This document shows, piece after piece, positions 1 through 5,655 of a DNA stretch of 7,512 nucleotides (the stretch's first letter is position 1; every line of letters begins with the position of its first letter). Source of the stretch: Patescibacteria group bacterium (lineage in GTDB: Bacteria; Patescibacteriota; Minisyncoccia; Minisyncoccales; S141-161); assembly GCA_015491015.1 (NCBI GenBank), contig WFWQ01000067.1, positions 1 through 7,512 on the forward strand. The letters are read 5' to 3'. The notes below the pieces were generated by a model, which saw only the letters and a list, made by a program, of their open reading frames with translations, was not told the DNA's origin and made no database searches. Both the position numbers and the translations under genes were made by a program.

Positions 1-323
1 AACTTTTGCAAAAGATTTAAAACTTCTTTTTTAGCTAAAACTTCTCTTTCTAAAGCTTTTTCTATTAATTCTTTGTTTTTTACTTTTTCTTTAAGCTCTA
101 TCTTGGGTTGAATTTTAAGTAAAGCTCTTTCTAAAAGGAAAGGAAGATTTATTTGGTGTTCTCTCCGAGCTAAAGTTGGGTATACCCCTCCATATTTTTG
201 GTGAATTTTGACCTGAGAAGCTAACTCTTCAGCTAAAATTTTGTAATTTAAAAATCTTCCTTTAAACTCTAAAATACTTACCCCGGTTTCATCACAAGAT
301 GTTTCTATAGCTAAAACTCTCAT
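1..323 (-). CDS. tsaD: tRNA N6-adenosine threonylcarbamoyltransferase TsaD, N-terminal part
   Basis: TsaD (Kae1/Gcp family, ASKHA fold) transfers the threonylcarbamoyl group from threonylcarbamoyl-AMP to A37 of tRNAs reading ANN codons, acting in the cytoplasm with TsaB and TsaE. The visible 107 residues start MRVLAIETSCDETGVSIL, the family's N-terminal nucleotide-binding strand, and continue with ASQVKIHQKYGGVYP and LARREHQINL (about residues 35-60), which match the conserved SQ-x-x-H-x-x-YGGV-x-P-x-x-A-x-x-H block. Residues 74-107 are rich in Lys and Glu and look like the lineage-specific insert I associate with Parcubacteria TsaD. The metal-binding His-x-x-x-His motif and the rest of the gene lie beyond the left edge. 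The ATG at 321-323 is the natural start because IETSCDET must sit at the N terminus. I see no clear SD. The gene is divergent from tRNA-Glu. Confidence 0.95.
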   Translation of the reverse strand, partial: MRVLAIETSCDETGVSILEFKGRFLNYKILAEELASQVKIHQKYGGVYPTLARREHQINLPFLLERALLKIQPKIELKEKVKNKELIEKALEREVLAKKEVLNLLQK

Positions 324-350
324 TTTATTCTTGATTTTAAATCATTTTTG

Positions 351-370
351 AGCTAATTAATATATTAGCT
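351..370. repeat. Inverted repeat between tsaD and tRNA-Glu
   Basis: AGCTAAT (351-357) and ATTAGCT (364-370) are perfect inverted arms around the 6-bp spacer TAATAT. The spacer region offers -10-like hexamers on the plus strand (TAATAT at 358, TATATT at 361), but no convincing -35 sits at the right distance. This may be an AT-rich divergent promoter core or an operator between the two genes. Chance is also possible in such AT-rich DNA. Confidence 0.35.
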
Positions 371-376
371 TTTAGA

Positions 377-448
377 GGCCCCATCGTCTAATGGCTAGGA
401 CGCGGCCCTTTCAAGGCCGAAATACGGGTTCGACTCCCGTTGGGGCCA
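377..448 (+). tRNA. tRNA-Glu (anticodon UUC)
   Basis: The cloverleaf is complete. The acceptor stem GGCCCCA (377-383) pairs with TGGGGCC (441-447). The anticodon stem CGGCC (403-407) pairs with GGCCG (415-419) around loop CTTTCAA, with anticodon TTC at 410-412. The T-arm is ACGGG-TTCGACT-CCCGT. The discriminator is A448 and CCA is not encoded (the next bases are CACA). UUC reads both GAA and GAG. The gene is divergent from tsaD and lies 29 bp before the glycosyltransferase gene, which may be co-transcribed with it. Confidence 0.97.
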
Positions 449-477
449 CACAAAGTTTTATTTAAAAGTTTTGTATA

Positions 478-2076
478 GTGGAAAGCTTAACTTTAGAAAA
501 AGAAAAGTCAACTCCTAAAAGCTTAAAACTACCAGATCCTTATCTTTTTGTAGGTAAACATTCAGACCTTAAAGATCCTACGGAACGATATATTTACCGA
601 TCTTTAGAAGCTCTACCTGGAATCTTAACGCTTTTGACTTTCTTTTTAGTAGTTTTAACTTCTAAATTTCACCCTTTTTTAGCTGCGGGTTTTATTATAG
701 TTTTTGATGTTTACTGGTTAATTAGAGTGGTTTACTTTTCTTTGGTTTTGTATTCTGGGTATAGAAAAACAAAAGAGAATTTAACTGTAGATTGGCTAAA
801 AAAACTAAAAGCTTTAAAGACATCTCAGATTAAAGTTCCAGGAGTTAAAGATTATCAAGATGTTTTACATTTGGTAGTTTTTCCTGTTTATCAGGAAACT
901 TACCAAATAGTTAAGGAAAGTCTTTTGAGTTTAGTTAATCAAAAGTATCCTAAAGACAAAATTTTAGTAGTCTTAGCTATAGAGGAAAGATCTAAAGTTT
1001 GGAGTAAAGAATTAGCTCAAAAAATTAAAGCAGAATTTAAAGAGAAGTTTTGGGAATTTTTTATAGTATGGCATCCTGACAATTTACCTGGCGAAATTAA
1101 AGGTAAAGGAGCTAACGAAACCTTTGCTTTAAAGAAGATAAAAGAAGAGTTTATAGATGAGTTAAAAATTCCTTTAGAAAGAGTTTTAGTTACCTCTTTA
1201 GATGCAGATACTTGCCTTTTTCCTCAGTATTTAGCTTGTTTAACTTATCATTACTTAACCTTGTCAGACTCTTTAAGATGTAGCTTTCAACCTGTACCTT
1301 TATACATTAACAACATCTTTCAAGCTCCATTCTTTTCTCGAGTTTTAGCTTTTTCTTCTACCTTTTGGCACACTATGAATCAAGAAAGACCAGATAAACT
1401 GGTAACTTTTTCCTCTCACTCTCTACCTTTAAAAGCTTTAGTAAAAGCTGGGTTTAAGCAAGTTAATGTGGTCTCAGAAGATTCCAGAATATTTTGGCAG
1501 TGTTTTTTTGCTTACCGAGGAAATTATAGAACCCATCCTTTATTTTATCCAGTTTCTATGGATGCGGTGGCTACTAAAAGCTTTATTCAAACTTTCAAAA
1601 ACCTTTATCGCCAACAAAGGAGATGGGCTTATGGTATGGAAAATATCCCTTATGTAATTTTCAATCTTTACAAAAAGAAAGCTCCTTTAAACTCAAGAAC
1701 TTTAAAGCTTTTGTTTGAGCTTTTAGAAAGCAATTGGTCGTGGGCTACAGCTCCAATCATTATCTTTGCAATGGGCTTTTTGCCCATTCTCTTGGGAGGA
1801 AGCAATTTTCAAAAGAGCCTGCTTTCTTATAATTTACCCAAAATTACCAGTTTCCTTCTAACTTTGTCTATGATAGGTATTCCTCTTTTAGTGGTGATAA
1901 GCTTCCAATTAATTAGTCCGGTTAAAGAAAAAAGAAAGGTGTCAGGCTTCATTTTCCAGTGGTTAAGTTTACCTTTTACTATGATCTTTCTTTCAGCTTT
2001 ACCTGCAATTGACGCTCAAATGCGATGGTTGTTTGGAAAGTATTTAGAGTTCCAATCTACCCCTAAAGAAAGATAA
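478..2076 (+). CDS. Membrane glycosyltransferase, GT2 family (processive/cellulose-synthase-like)
   Basis: This 532-residue inner-membrane enzyme probably transfers sugars from a nucleotide-sugar to a growing or lipid-linked polysaccharide. Two membrane helices lie near residues 44-62 and 65-95. The cytoplasmic GT-A domain follows: VVFPVYQE at 133-140, KGKGAN at 208-213, the metal-binding LDADT at 241-245 (D242, D244), the catalytic-site SED at 333-335, and the QQRRW motif (QxxRW) at 379-383 that marks processive GT2 enzymes. Hydrophobic segments near 422-440, 455-479 and 489-510 complete the membrane part. No PilZ or other regulatory domain is present. Substrate and product cannot be told from the sequence; capsule or surface glycan is an inference. 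The start is GTG at 478. An in-frame TAA at 463-465 limits extension, there is no SD, and no closer alternative start is evident. It begins 29 bp after tRNA-Glu and converges on recG with a 2-bp gap. Confidence 0.88.
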   Translation: MESLTLEKEKSTPKSLKLPDPYLFVGKHSDLKDPTERYIYRSLEALPGILTLLTFFLVVLTSKFHPFLAAGFIIVFDVYWLIRVVYFSLVLYSGYRKTKENLTVDWLKKLKALKTSQIKVPGVKDYQDVLHLVVFPVYQETYQIVKESLLSLVNQKYPKDKILVVLAIEERSKVWSKELAQKIKAEFKEKFWEFFIVWHPDNLPGEIKGKGANETFALKKIKEEFIDELKIPLERVLVTSLDADTCLFPQYLACLTYHYLTLSDSLRCSFQPVPLYINNIFQAPFFSRVLAFSSTFWHTMNQERPDKLVTFSSHSLPLKALVKAGFKQVNVVSEDSRIFWQCFFAYRGNYRTHPLFYPVSMDAVATKSFIQTFKNLYRQQRRWAYGMENIPYVIFNLYKKKAPLNSRTLKLLFELLESNWSWATAPIIIFAMGFLPILLGGSNFQKSLLSYNLPKITSFLLTLSMIGIPLLVVISFQLISPVKEKRKVSGFIFQWLSLPFTMIFLSALPAIDAQMRWLFGKYLEFQSTPKER

Positions 2077-2078
2077 CT

Positions 2079-4187
2079 TTATTCTTTGTGGAATATTTCT
2101 TTAAACTTTTTTATTCTTTTAGCTAAAACCGGATATTTTTTTAATTCTGGATCTTGAGTTAAAATTTCTTGAGCTATTTCTTTAGTTCTTTTAACTAACT
2201 TTTGATTAGCTAAAGCTGACATAGCCAAATCTGGCATTCCCCATTGCCTTGCTCCTAAAAAGCTTCCAGGCCCTCTAAGTTTTAAATCAATTTCTGCTAA
2301 CTCTAAGCCAGATTTAGTGCTTAAAAGAGCTTGAAGCCTTTTTTTAGCTTTCTCAGATAAATTTCCAGAAACAAAAAGAAAGCAAAAAGCTTGCTCTTTG
2401 GATCTTTGGATTCTCCCTCTAAACTGATGGAGTTGAGCTAATCCAAATCTTTCAGCTCCTTCAATGATCATTAAAGTGGCTTGAGGTACATCTATTCCTA
2501 CTTCTACTACCGAAGTTGCTACTAAGATTTGGATTTTACCTTCTCTAAATTCTTGTATTACTTTATCTCTTTCTGAAGTTTTCATTTTTCCGTGAAGTTT
2601 AGCTACTTTAAATTCTGGAAAAACTTCACTTTTCAAAAACTCATACTCTTTTTCTACCGATTTTAAATGAGCTAACTTTCCTTCTTTAGGTTCTATTTTA
2701 GGACAGATCACAAAAAGCTGTTTCCCCTTTTTAATTTCTTTTCTTAAGAACTCATAAACTTTAAATCTCTCTTCTGGTTCTACTAATTGAGTTATTGCAG
2801 GTTTTCTGCCAGGGGGTGGTTTTTCAATTATAGAGATATCTAAGTCGCCATAGATAGTTAAAGCTAAAGTTCGTGGGATAGGAGTAGCTGTCATAGACAA
2901 AAGATGAGGGATAAAGGAAGATGCTTTCCCTTGTTTTAAAAGTTTAGCTCTTTGTTTTACTCCAAAGCGATGTTGTTCATCTAAGATTACTAAAGCTAAG
3001 TTGCCAAACTTAACTTTCTCTTGAATTAAAGCGTGAGTGCCTATCAATAAGTCTAAGTCTCCAGAAAGAGTTTTTTCTAAAAGTTTTTTCCTGGAAATCT
3101 CTATTGTTTGTCCTGGCAGTTTTTTAGAAAGTAATTTATCTTGCTTGCCGGTTAAAAGTCCAATCTCTACTCTAAAGGGAGCTAAGAGTTTGTGAATTTC
3201 TTGAAAGTGTTGTTTAGACAAAATTTCAGTAGGAGCCATTAAAGCTACCTGATACCCTGCTTTGATTGTTGCTAAAGCTGAAAAGGCAGCTACTGCTGTC
3301 TTCCCGCTACCTACATCTCCTTGTAAGAGTCTGTTCATTGGAGTTTCTTTGCTAAGATCTTGAACTATCTCTTTGATACACTTTTCTTGATCTAAAGTAA
3401 GCTTGAAAGGTAAACTTTCTTTAAATCTTTCCAAAAGTTGAGAGCTAATCTCAATCTTGAAAGCTTTTTCTTTTTCTAAAGCCAATCTTTCTTTTAAGAC
3501 CGAAAGATGGAGCAAAAAAAGTTCTTCAAATTGAAATCTAAGCTTAGCTTTTTTAGCTTCTTTTAGCTCTGCAGGGAAGTGGATCTTTTCTATAGCTTCT
3601 CTTAGAGTTAAGAGCTTAGCTTTTTTTAATATTTCTTCAGGTAAGGTTTCTGGCAATTTCTCTTTAAACTCTTTTAAAAGCAAAAAGATTAACCATCTTA
3701 TTAATTTAGAGCTTATGCCTTTAGTTTCAGAATAAAAGGAGATAACTCTCCCTGTGTGAATTAAGGTTTTGTGAGGTTTTATCTTCTCAAAATAAGGGGA
3801 AGAAAGATAAAGAGGATAAAAACTATCTGAACTAACTTTACCAGAAAGGGAAACTTTATCTCCTCTTTTAAAATAGTTTTTTAAAAAAGGTTGATTGAAC
3901 CAAACTACTCTCAAAGAGCCAGTTTCATCTTCTACTAAAGCTTCAGTTAAAACTCTTTTCTTTAAAGGAGAAATTATGTTTTCTATTTCTTTAATTTTCC
4001 CTTGGATAGAAACTTTTTCTCCAATTTTTAAATCTTTTATTTTCTTTAAGTTAGAGTAATCTTCATACCTTTGAGGGAAGTAAAACAAAAGATCCCCTAC
4101 TTTTTCTAATTTAAGCTTTCTTAATTCCTTTTTGTACTTTTTAGGTATAGGCAAAACTTCAATTGGTGAAGAAAGTTTAAGTTTCAT
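2079..4187 (-). CDS. recG: ATP-dependent DNA helicase RecG
   Basis: RecG is a monomeric double-strand DNA translocase that regresses stalled replication forks and branch-migrates Holliday junctions. At 702 residues it has the family's usual length. The N-terminal wedge domain with its OB fold covers about 55-135. The superfamily 2 helicase core follows: LLQGDVGSGKT (Walker A, 287-297), APTEIL (318-323), ILDEQHRFGV (DEQH Walker B, 401-410), SMTATPIPRTL (431-441), LHGKM (531-535), VVEVGIDVPQA (560-570) and QFRGRIQRS (588-596). LRGPGSFLGARQWGMPDL (637-654) matches the translocation motif region. Motif VI is unusual: the normal GRVGRG is GRIQRS, with both arginines kept. The start ATG is supported by GAGGT at 4195-4199, 7-8 bases upstream. 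The gene stands alone between convergent and divergent neighbours. Confidence 0.97.
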   Translation of the reverse strand: MKLKLSSPIEVLPIPKKYKKELRKLKLEKVGDLLFYFPQRYEDYSNLKKIKDLKIGEKVSIQGKIKEIENIISPLKKRVLTEALVEDETGSLRVVWFNQPFLKNYFKRGDKVSLSGKVSSDSFYPLYLSSPYFEKIKPHKTLIHTGRVISFYSETKGISSKLIRWLIFLLLKEFKEKLPETLPEEILKKAKLLTLREAIEKIHFPAELKEAKKAKLRFQFEELFLLHLSVLKERLALEKEKAFKIEISSQLLERFKESLPFKLTLDQEKCIKEIVQDLSKETPMNRLLQGDVGSGKTAVAAFSALATIKAGYQVALMAPTEILSKQHFQEIHKLLAPFRVEIGLLTGKQDKLLSKKLPGQTIEISRKKLLEKTLSGDLDLLIGTHALIQEKVKFGNLALVILDEQHRFGVKQRAKLLKQGKASSFIPHLLSMTATPIPRTLALTIYGDLDISIIEKPPPGRKPAITQLVEPEERFKVYEFLRKEIKKGKQLFVICPKIEPKEGKLAHLKSVEKEYEFLKSEVFPEFKVAKLHGKMKTSERDKVIQEFREGKIQILVATSVVEVGIDVPQATLMIIEGAERFGLAQLHQFRGRIQRSKEQAFCFLFVSGNLSEKAKKRLQALLSTKSGLELAEIDLKLRGPGSFLGARQWGMPDLAMSALANQKLVKRTKEIAQEILTQDPELKKYPVLAKRIKKFKEIFHKE

Positions 4188-4213
4188 TGACTTTACCTCA
4201 AATTCTCAATAGA

Positions 4214-4222
4214 ATTATATCA
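4214..4222 (-). promoter_or_regulatory. recG promoter, extended -10
   Basis: On the minus strand the bases read TGATATAAT, a perfect TATAAT hexamer (4214-4219) with the TGn extension (4220-4222). No good -35 is seen at 17 bp, as expected for an extended -10 promoter. Transcription would begin near 4207, about 20 bases before the start codon and just before the GAGG SD at 4196-4199. Confidence 0.7.
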
Positions 4223-4236
4223 GTCTTTACCCAAAT

Positions 4237-4292
4237 TAAGAATCCCAGATCCTGTATCCCGAATTGCGACTCACGAATAACGAATCGCTAAC
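4237..4292. repeat. Degenerate 7-bp tandem repeat array, left of tRNA-Leu
   Basis: Read in steps of seven, the stretch splits into TAAGAAT, CCCAGAT, CCTGTAT, CCCGAAT, TGCGACT, CACGAAT, AACGAAT and CGCTAAC. The last five fit a consensus near NRCGAAT; the first three are weaker. The array ends 4 bp before tRNA-Leu. Its mirror image lies on the other side of the tRNA (4388-4422), in opposite orientation. No function is known to me. It is not a CRISPR, since no spacers are present. Confidence 0.65.
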
Positions 4293-4296
4293 TTTA

Positions 4297-4382
4297 GCCG
4301 GGGTGGCGGAATTGGCAGACGCGGGAGACTCAAAATCTCCTGGGCATTTAAGCCCGTGTGGGTTCGACTCCCACCCCCGGCA
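4297..4382 (+). tRNA. tRNA-Leu (anticodon CAA)
   Basis: The acceptor stem GCCGGGG (4297-4303) pairs with CCCCGGC (4375-4381). The anticodon stem GGAGA (4324-4328) pairs with TCTCC (4336-4340) around loop CTCAAAA, with anticodon CAA at 4331-4333 reading UUG. The long variable arm GGGC/GCCC (4342-4355) is typical of class II tRNAs. The T-arm is GTGGG-TTCGACT-CCCAC. The discriminator is A4382 and CCA is not encoded. I find no clear promoter; the heptad array occupies the upstream region. Confidence 0.97.
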
Positions 4383-4387
4383 CTTTT

Positions 4388-4422
4388 AATCGTTATTAGT
4401 AACTCGTGAGTCGTAATGCGGG
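4388..4422. repeat. Degenerate 7-bp tandem repeat array, right of tRNA-Leu
   Basis: Five consecutive heptads, AATCGTT, ATTAGTA, ACTCGTG, AGTCGTA and ATGCGGG, fit a consensus near ANTCGTN, the reverse complement of the left array's unit. The outer ends of the two arrays (4258-4276 and the complement of 4404-4422) match at 17 of 19 positions, so the two arrays could pair and place tRNA-Leu in a loop. Position in the tRNA-Leu 3' trailer suggests it is transcribed. Confidence 0.65.
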
Positions 4423-4444
4423 AATTTTTAGTTTTCAAAAATAA

Positions 4445-4472
4445 AAAAAATCTTAAAGAAAAAATCTTAAAG
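4445..4472. repeat. 14-bp direct repeat, two copies
   Basis: AAAAAATCTTAAAG occurs twice without a gap (4445-4458 and 4459-4472). The unit is twice seven bases, the period of the nearby heptad arrays. On the minus strand it lies 42 to 69 bp past the superoxide dismutase stop and reads as T-rich tracts, but no stable hairpin precedes them, so a terminator role is unproven. Confidence 0.6.
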
Positions 4473-4513
4473 CTCAAAAAGGTTTCCTGGCTGAGAGATT
4501 GTTCGGTGAAGAT

Positions 4514-5146
4514 TTAGAGAGAATTTTGGTAAATTTTTTCTGCTCTTTCCCAGTTGACTATTTCCCACCAGTTTTGAATGTATTCTGCTCTTTTGTTTCG
4601 GTACTTGAGATAATAAGCGTGCTCCCAAAGATCTATACCTATAATTGGAATCTCTTTATCCATCAAGGGACTATTTTGGTTAGGAGTATTTTTAATTTTT
4701 AATTCTTTGGAAGGAGTTAAAACTAACCAGGTCCAACCTGATCCAAACAAACTTAAAGCTGAATTAAAAAACTCTTCTTTAAATTTCTCAAAACTTCCAA
4801 AGGTTTTTTCGATATCTTCTCTTAATATACCTTGAGGTTCTCTGGAGTTTGGAGTCATTATGGGCCAAAAGAAAGTGTGGTTAGCATGGCCTCCTCCATG
4901 GTTGATTACTTTTTGTTTAATCTCTTCAGGAAGAGAATTAGCTTGTTCTAAAAGCTCTTTAAGGTTTAAGTTTTGAAATTCAGGATAATTTTCTAAAGCT
5001 TTGTTTAAATTATCAATGTAAGCTTGATGGTGTTTAGTGTGGTGTAGGTTCATAGTTTCTTGATCTATATAAGGATCTAAAGCGTCATAAGAATATGGGA
5101 GAGGGGGAAGAGAGTAAGGATATTTTAATTCTTCAAATTCTCGCAT
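4514..5146 (-). CDS. sodA: Superoxide dismutase, Mn type (possibly cambialistic)
   Basis: This enzyme converts superoxide to hydrogen peroxide and oxygen in the cytoplasm. At 210 residues it has normal family length. The N-terminal helical part carries LPPLPYSYDAL (13-23) and MNLHHTKHHQAYIDNLN (32-48). The four metal ligands are H35, H90 (GGGHANHTFFW), D172 and H176 (IDLWEHAYY). GGHANH and Q157 in NQNSPL are the pattern of manganese enzymes; iron enzymes normally carry the active-site Gln on the other side, next to the second His ligand. Metal use still needs assay. There is no signal peptide. The ATG at 5144-5146 has no SD (upstream is A-rich), but it places the conserved LPPLPY block at the usual distance. 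Transcription is from a promoter overlapping that of the tRNA-Val unit. Confidence 0.97.
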   Translation of the reverse strand: MREFEELKYPYSLPPLPYSYDALDPYIDQETMNLHHTKHHQAYIDNLNKALENYPEFQNLNLKELLEQANSLPEEIKQKVINHGGGHANHTFFWPIMTPNSREPQGILREDIEKTFGSFEKFKEEFFNSALSLFGSGWTWLVLTPSKELKIKNTPNQNSPLMDKEIPIIGIDLWEHAYYLKYRNKRAEYIQNWWEIVNWERAEKIYQNSL

Positions 5147-5168
5147 AATTTTTTGGTTATTTTGTTTA

Positions 5169-5234
5169 ATTTTATCTCTTTTAAAAATCAGTTTTCAAGT
5201 TAAACTTGAAATTGAGTTAAATTTTAGCTATTCT
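5169..5234. promoter_or_regulatory. Back-to-back promoters of sodA (-) and tRNA-Val/Phe (+) with a palindromic core
   Basis: Minus strand: TTGAAA (5193-5198), an 18-bp spacer and TAAAAT (5169-5174), giving a start near 5162, upstream of sodA. Plus strand: TTGAAA (5206-5211), a 17-bp spacer and TATTCT (5229-5234), giving a start near 5241, just before tRNA-Val. The two -35 boxes are 7 bp apart and lie inside the 19-bp perfect palindrome TTTCAAGTTAAACTTGAAA (5193-5211). Two polymerases could hardly bind together, so the units probably compete. The palindrome could also be a repressor site. Confidence 0.65.
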
Positions 5235-5246
5235 TTCTCTTGAAAA

Positions 5247-5318
5247 GGGCGGGTAGCTCAAAGGCAGAGCGTCTCGCTTACATCGAGAAGGTTGCAGGTT
5301 CGAGTCCTGCCCCGCCCA
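5247..5318 (+). tRNA. tRNA-Val (anticodon UAC)
   Basis: The acceptor stem GGGCGGG (5247-5253) pairs with CCCGCCC (5311-5317). The anticodon stem TCTCG (5272-5276) pairs with CGAGA (5284-5288) around loop CTTACAT, with anticodon TAC at 5279-5281. The T-arm is GCAGG-TTCGAGT-CCTGC. The discriminator is A5318 and CCA is not encoded. It is first in a pair with tRNA-Phe, 53 bp downstream. Confidence 0.97.
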
Positions 5319-5320
5319 CT

Positions 5321-5369
5321 AAAATGGAAGTGGGAGGTGGGAAGTGAGAAGTTGGAAAGAATTAGGTAG
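5321..5369. repeat. Second heptad array, between tRNA-Val and tRNA-Phe
   Basis: Consecutive heptads read AAAATGG, AAGTGGG, AGGTGGG, AAGTGAG, AAGTTGG, AAAGAAT and TAGGTAG. The four from 5328 to 5355 are close copies of a unit near AAGTGGG; the flanking ones are decayed. Period and placement beside tRNA genes match the arrays around tRNA-Leu, but the unit sequence is different. It fills the whole spacer between the two tRNAs. Confidence 0.65.
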
Positions 5370-5371
5370 AT

Positions 5372-5443
5372 GCCGCGGTAGCTCAGTGGTAGAGCGCGGG
5401 CCTGAAGAGCCCGGCGTCGGGGGTTCGATTCCCTCCCGCGGCA
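5372..5443 (+). tRNA. tRNA-Phe (anticodon GAA)
   Basis: The acceptor stem GCCGCGG (5372-5378) pairs with CCGCGGC (5436-5442). The anticodon stem CGGGC (5397-5401) pairs with GCCCG (5409-5413) around loop CTGAAGA, with anticodon GAA at 5404-5406. The T-stem GGGGG/CCCTC contains one G-U pair. The discriminator is A5443 and CCA is not encoded. Probably co-transcribed with tRNA-Val. Confidence 0.97.
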
Positions 5444-5459
5444 CAACCAAATTTCCTTA

Positions 5460-5501
5460 GGGGGAGCAATTTTCTCACGATCGTGAAAATTTGGCTCCCT
5501 T
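5460..5501 (+). terminator. Long imperfect hairpin after tRNA-Phe, possible terminator
   Basis: GGGAGC (5462-5467) pairs with GCTCCC (5494-5499), extended by two G-T pairs outward. Inside, AA/TT, TTTT/AAAA and CAC/GTG continue the stem with small bulges to a GATC loop at 5479-5482, giving about 15 pairs in all. The bases that follow (TAAAATTTAG) are only weakly T-rich. It may end the tRNA-Val/Phe transcript. A processed-RNA or leader role for the next gene is less likely because that gene has its own promoter downstream. Confidence 0.5.
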
Positions 5502-5547
5502 AAAATTTAGCTTTGTTGATATCAATTTTCCCTTATCAGAGAAGGCT

Positions 5548-5571
5548 TTTCACACACAAGAATGTGTGAAA
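5548..5571. repeat. Perfect 9-bp hairpin in the 5444-5655 gene-free stretch
   Basis: TTTCACACA (5548-5556) and TGTGTGAAA (5563-5571) form a perfect 9-bp stem with the 6-base loop CAAGAA. It lies upstream of the -35 of the 3D-protein promoter, so it may be an operator for that promoter or a second stop for tRNA readthrough. The rest of the gene-free stretch also holds the short palindrome TTGATATCAA at 5516-5525. I see nothing else in it apart from the features listed separately. Confidence 0.5.
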
Positions 5572-5593
5572 TTTGTGAGGTTTAGGTTGGATA

Positions 5594-5622
5594 TTGACTT
5601 GGTTGGGAGTTTTAATTAAAAT
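5594..5622 (+). promoter_or_regulatory. Promoter of the 3D-domain gene
   Basis: TTGACT (5594-5599), a 17-bp spacer and TAAAAT (5617-5622) form a strong vegetative-type promoter with start expected near 5629. The -10 lies within the AT palindrome TTTTAATTAAAA (5610-5621), itself flanked by TTGGGA (5603-5608) and TCCCAA (5624-5629), so a further inverted repeat overlaps the promoter. Confidence 0.7.
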
Positions 5623-5628
5623 ATCCCA

Positions 5629-5649
5629 ATCCCTCCTTAAAGGAGGGAT
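5629..5649 (+). promoter_or_regulatory. Palindrome enclosing the SD of the 3D-domain gene
   Basis: The arms ATCCCTCCTT (5629-5638) and AAGGAGGGAT (5640-5649) are perfectly complementary around A5639. The right arm contains AAGGAGG, a near-perfect SD 8-9 bases before the ATG at 5656. As RNA this gives a stem of about nine pairs with a UAA loop that buries the SD. The predicted transcription start falls at the first base of the palindrome, so the mRNA would begin with this hairpin. That suggests translation controlled by hairpin opening (temperature, a protein, or unfolding by ribosomes). A DNA operator is the alternative. Confidence 0.65.
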
Positions 5650-5655
5650 CTTAAA

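Noticed and set aside
1466..1657. 63-codon frame inside the glycosyltransferase gene
   Set aside because: It overlaps the SED and QxxRW catalytic region in another frame, without a start signal.
4237..4422. CRISPR array or transposon ends around tRNA-Leu
   Set aside because: There are no spacers between the 7-bp units, and no transposase or target duplication is present. The inverted ends enclose only a tRNA.
4271..4477. 68-codon minus-strand frame across tRNA-Leu
   Set aside because: It translates the complement of a tRNA and repeat arrays; the GGGSRTHTG-type peptide is a familiar tRNA artefact.
4478..4512. Glycine riboswitch-like bases (CACCGAA and ATCTCTCAG on the minus strand)
   Set aside because: The pieces lie downstream of sodA, the first half of the aptamer is absent, and no gene follows in the right place. 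Resemblance is probably chance.
4499..4702. 67-codon plus-strand frame inside sodA
   Set aside because: It is antisense to a strongly conserved enzyme and has no SD; its composition is that of a complement shadow.
5258..5446. 62-codon minus-strand frame across tRNA-Val and tRNA-Phe
   Set aside because: The CRGRESNPRRRALQ and GRGRTRTCN peptides are the standard false translations of tRNA complements.
5460..5649. Metabolite riboswitch ahead of the 3D-domain gene
   Set aside because: A good promoter lies at 5594-5622, so the upstream hairpins would not be in the mRNA, and no known aptamer core is recognisable.
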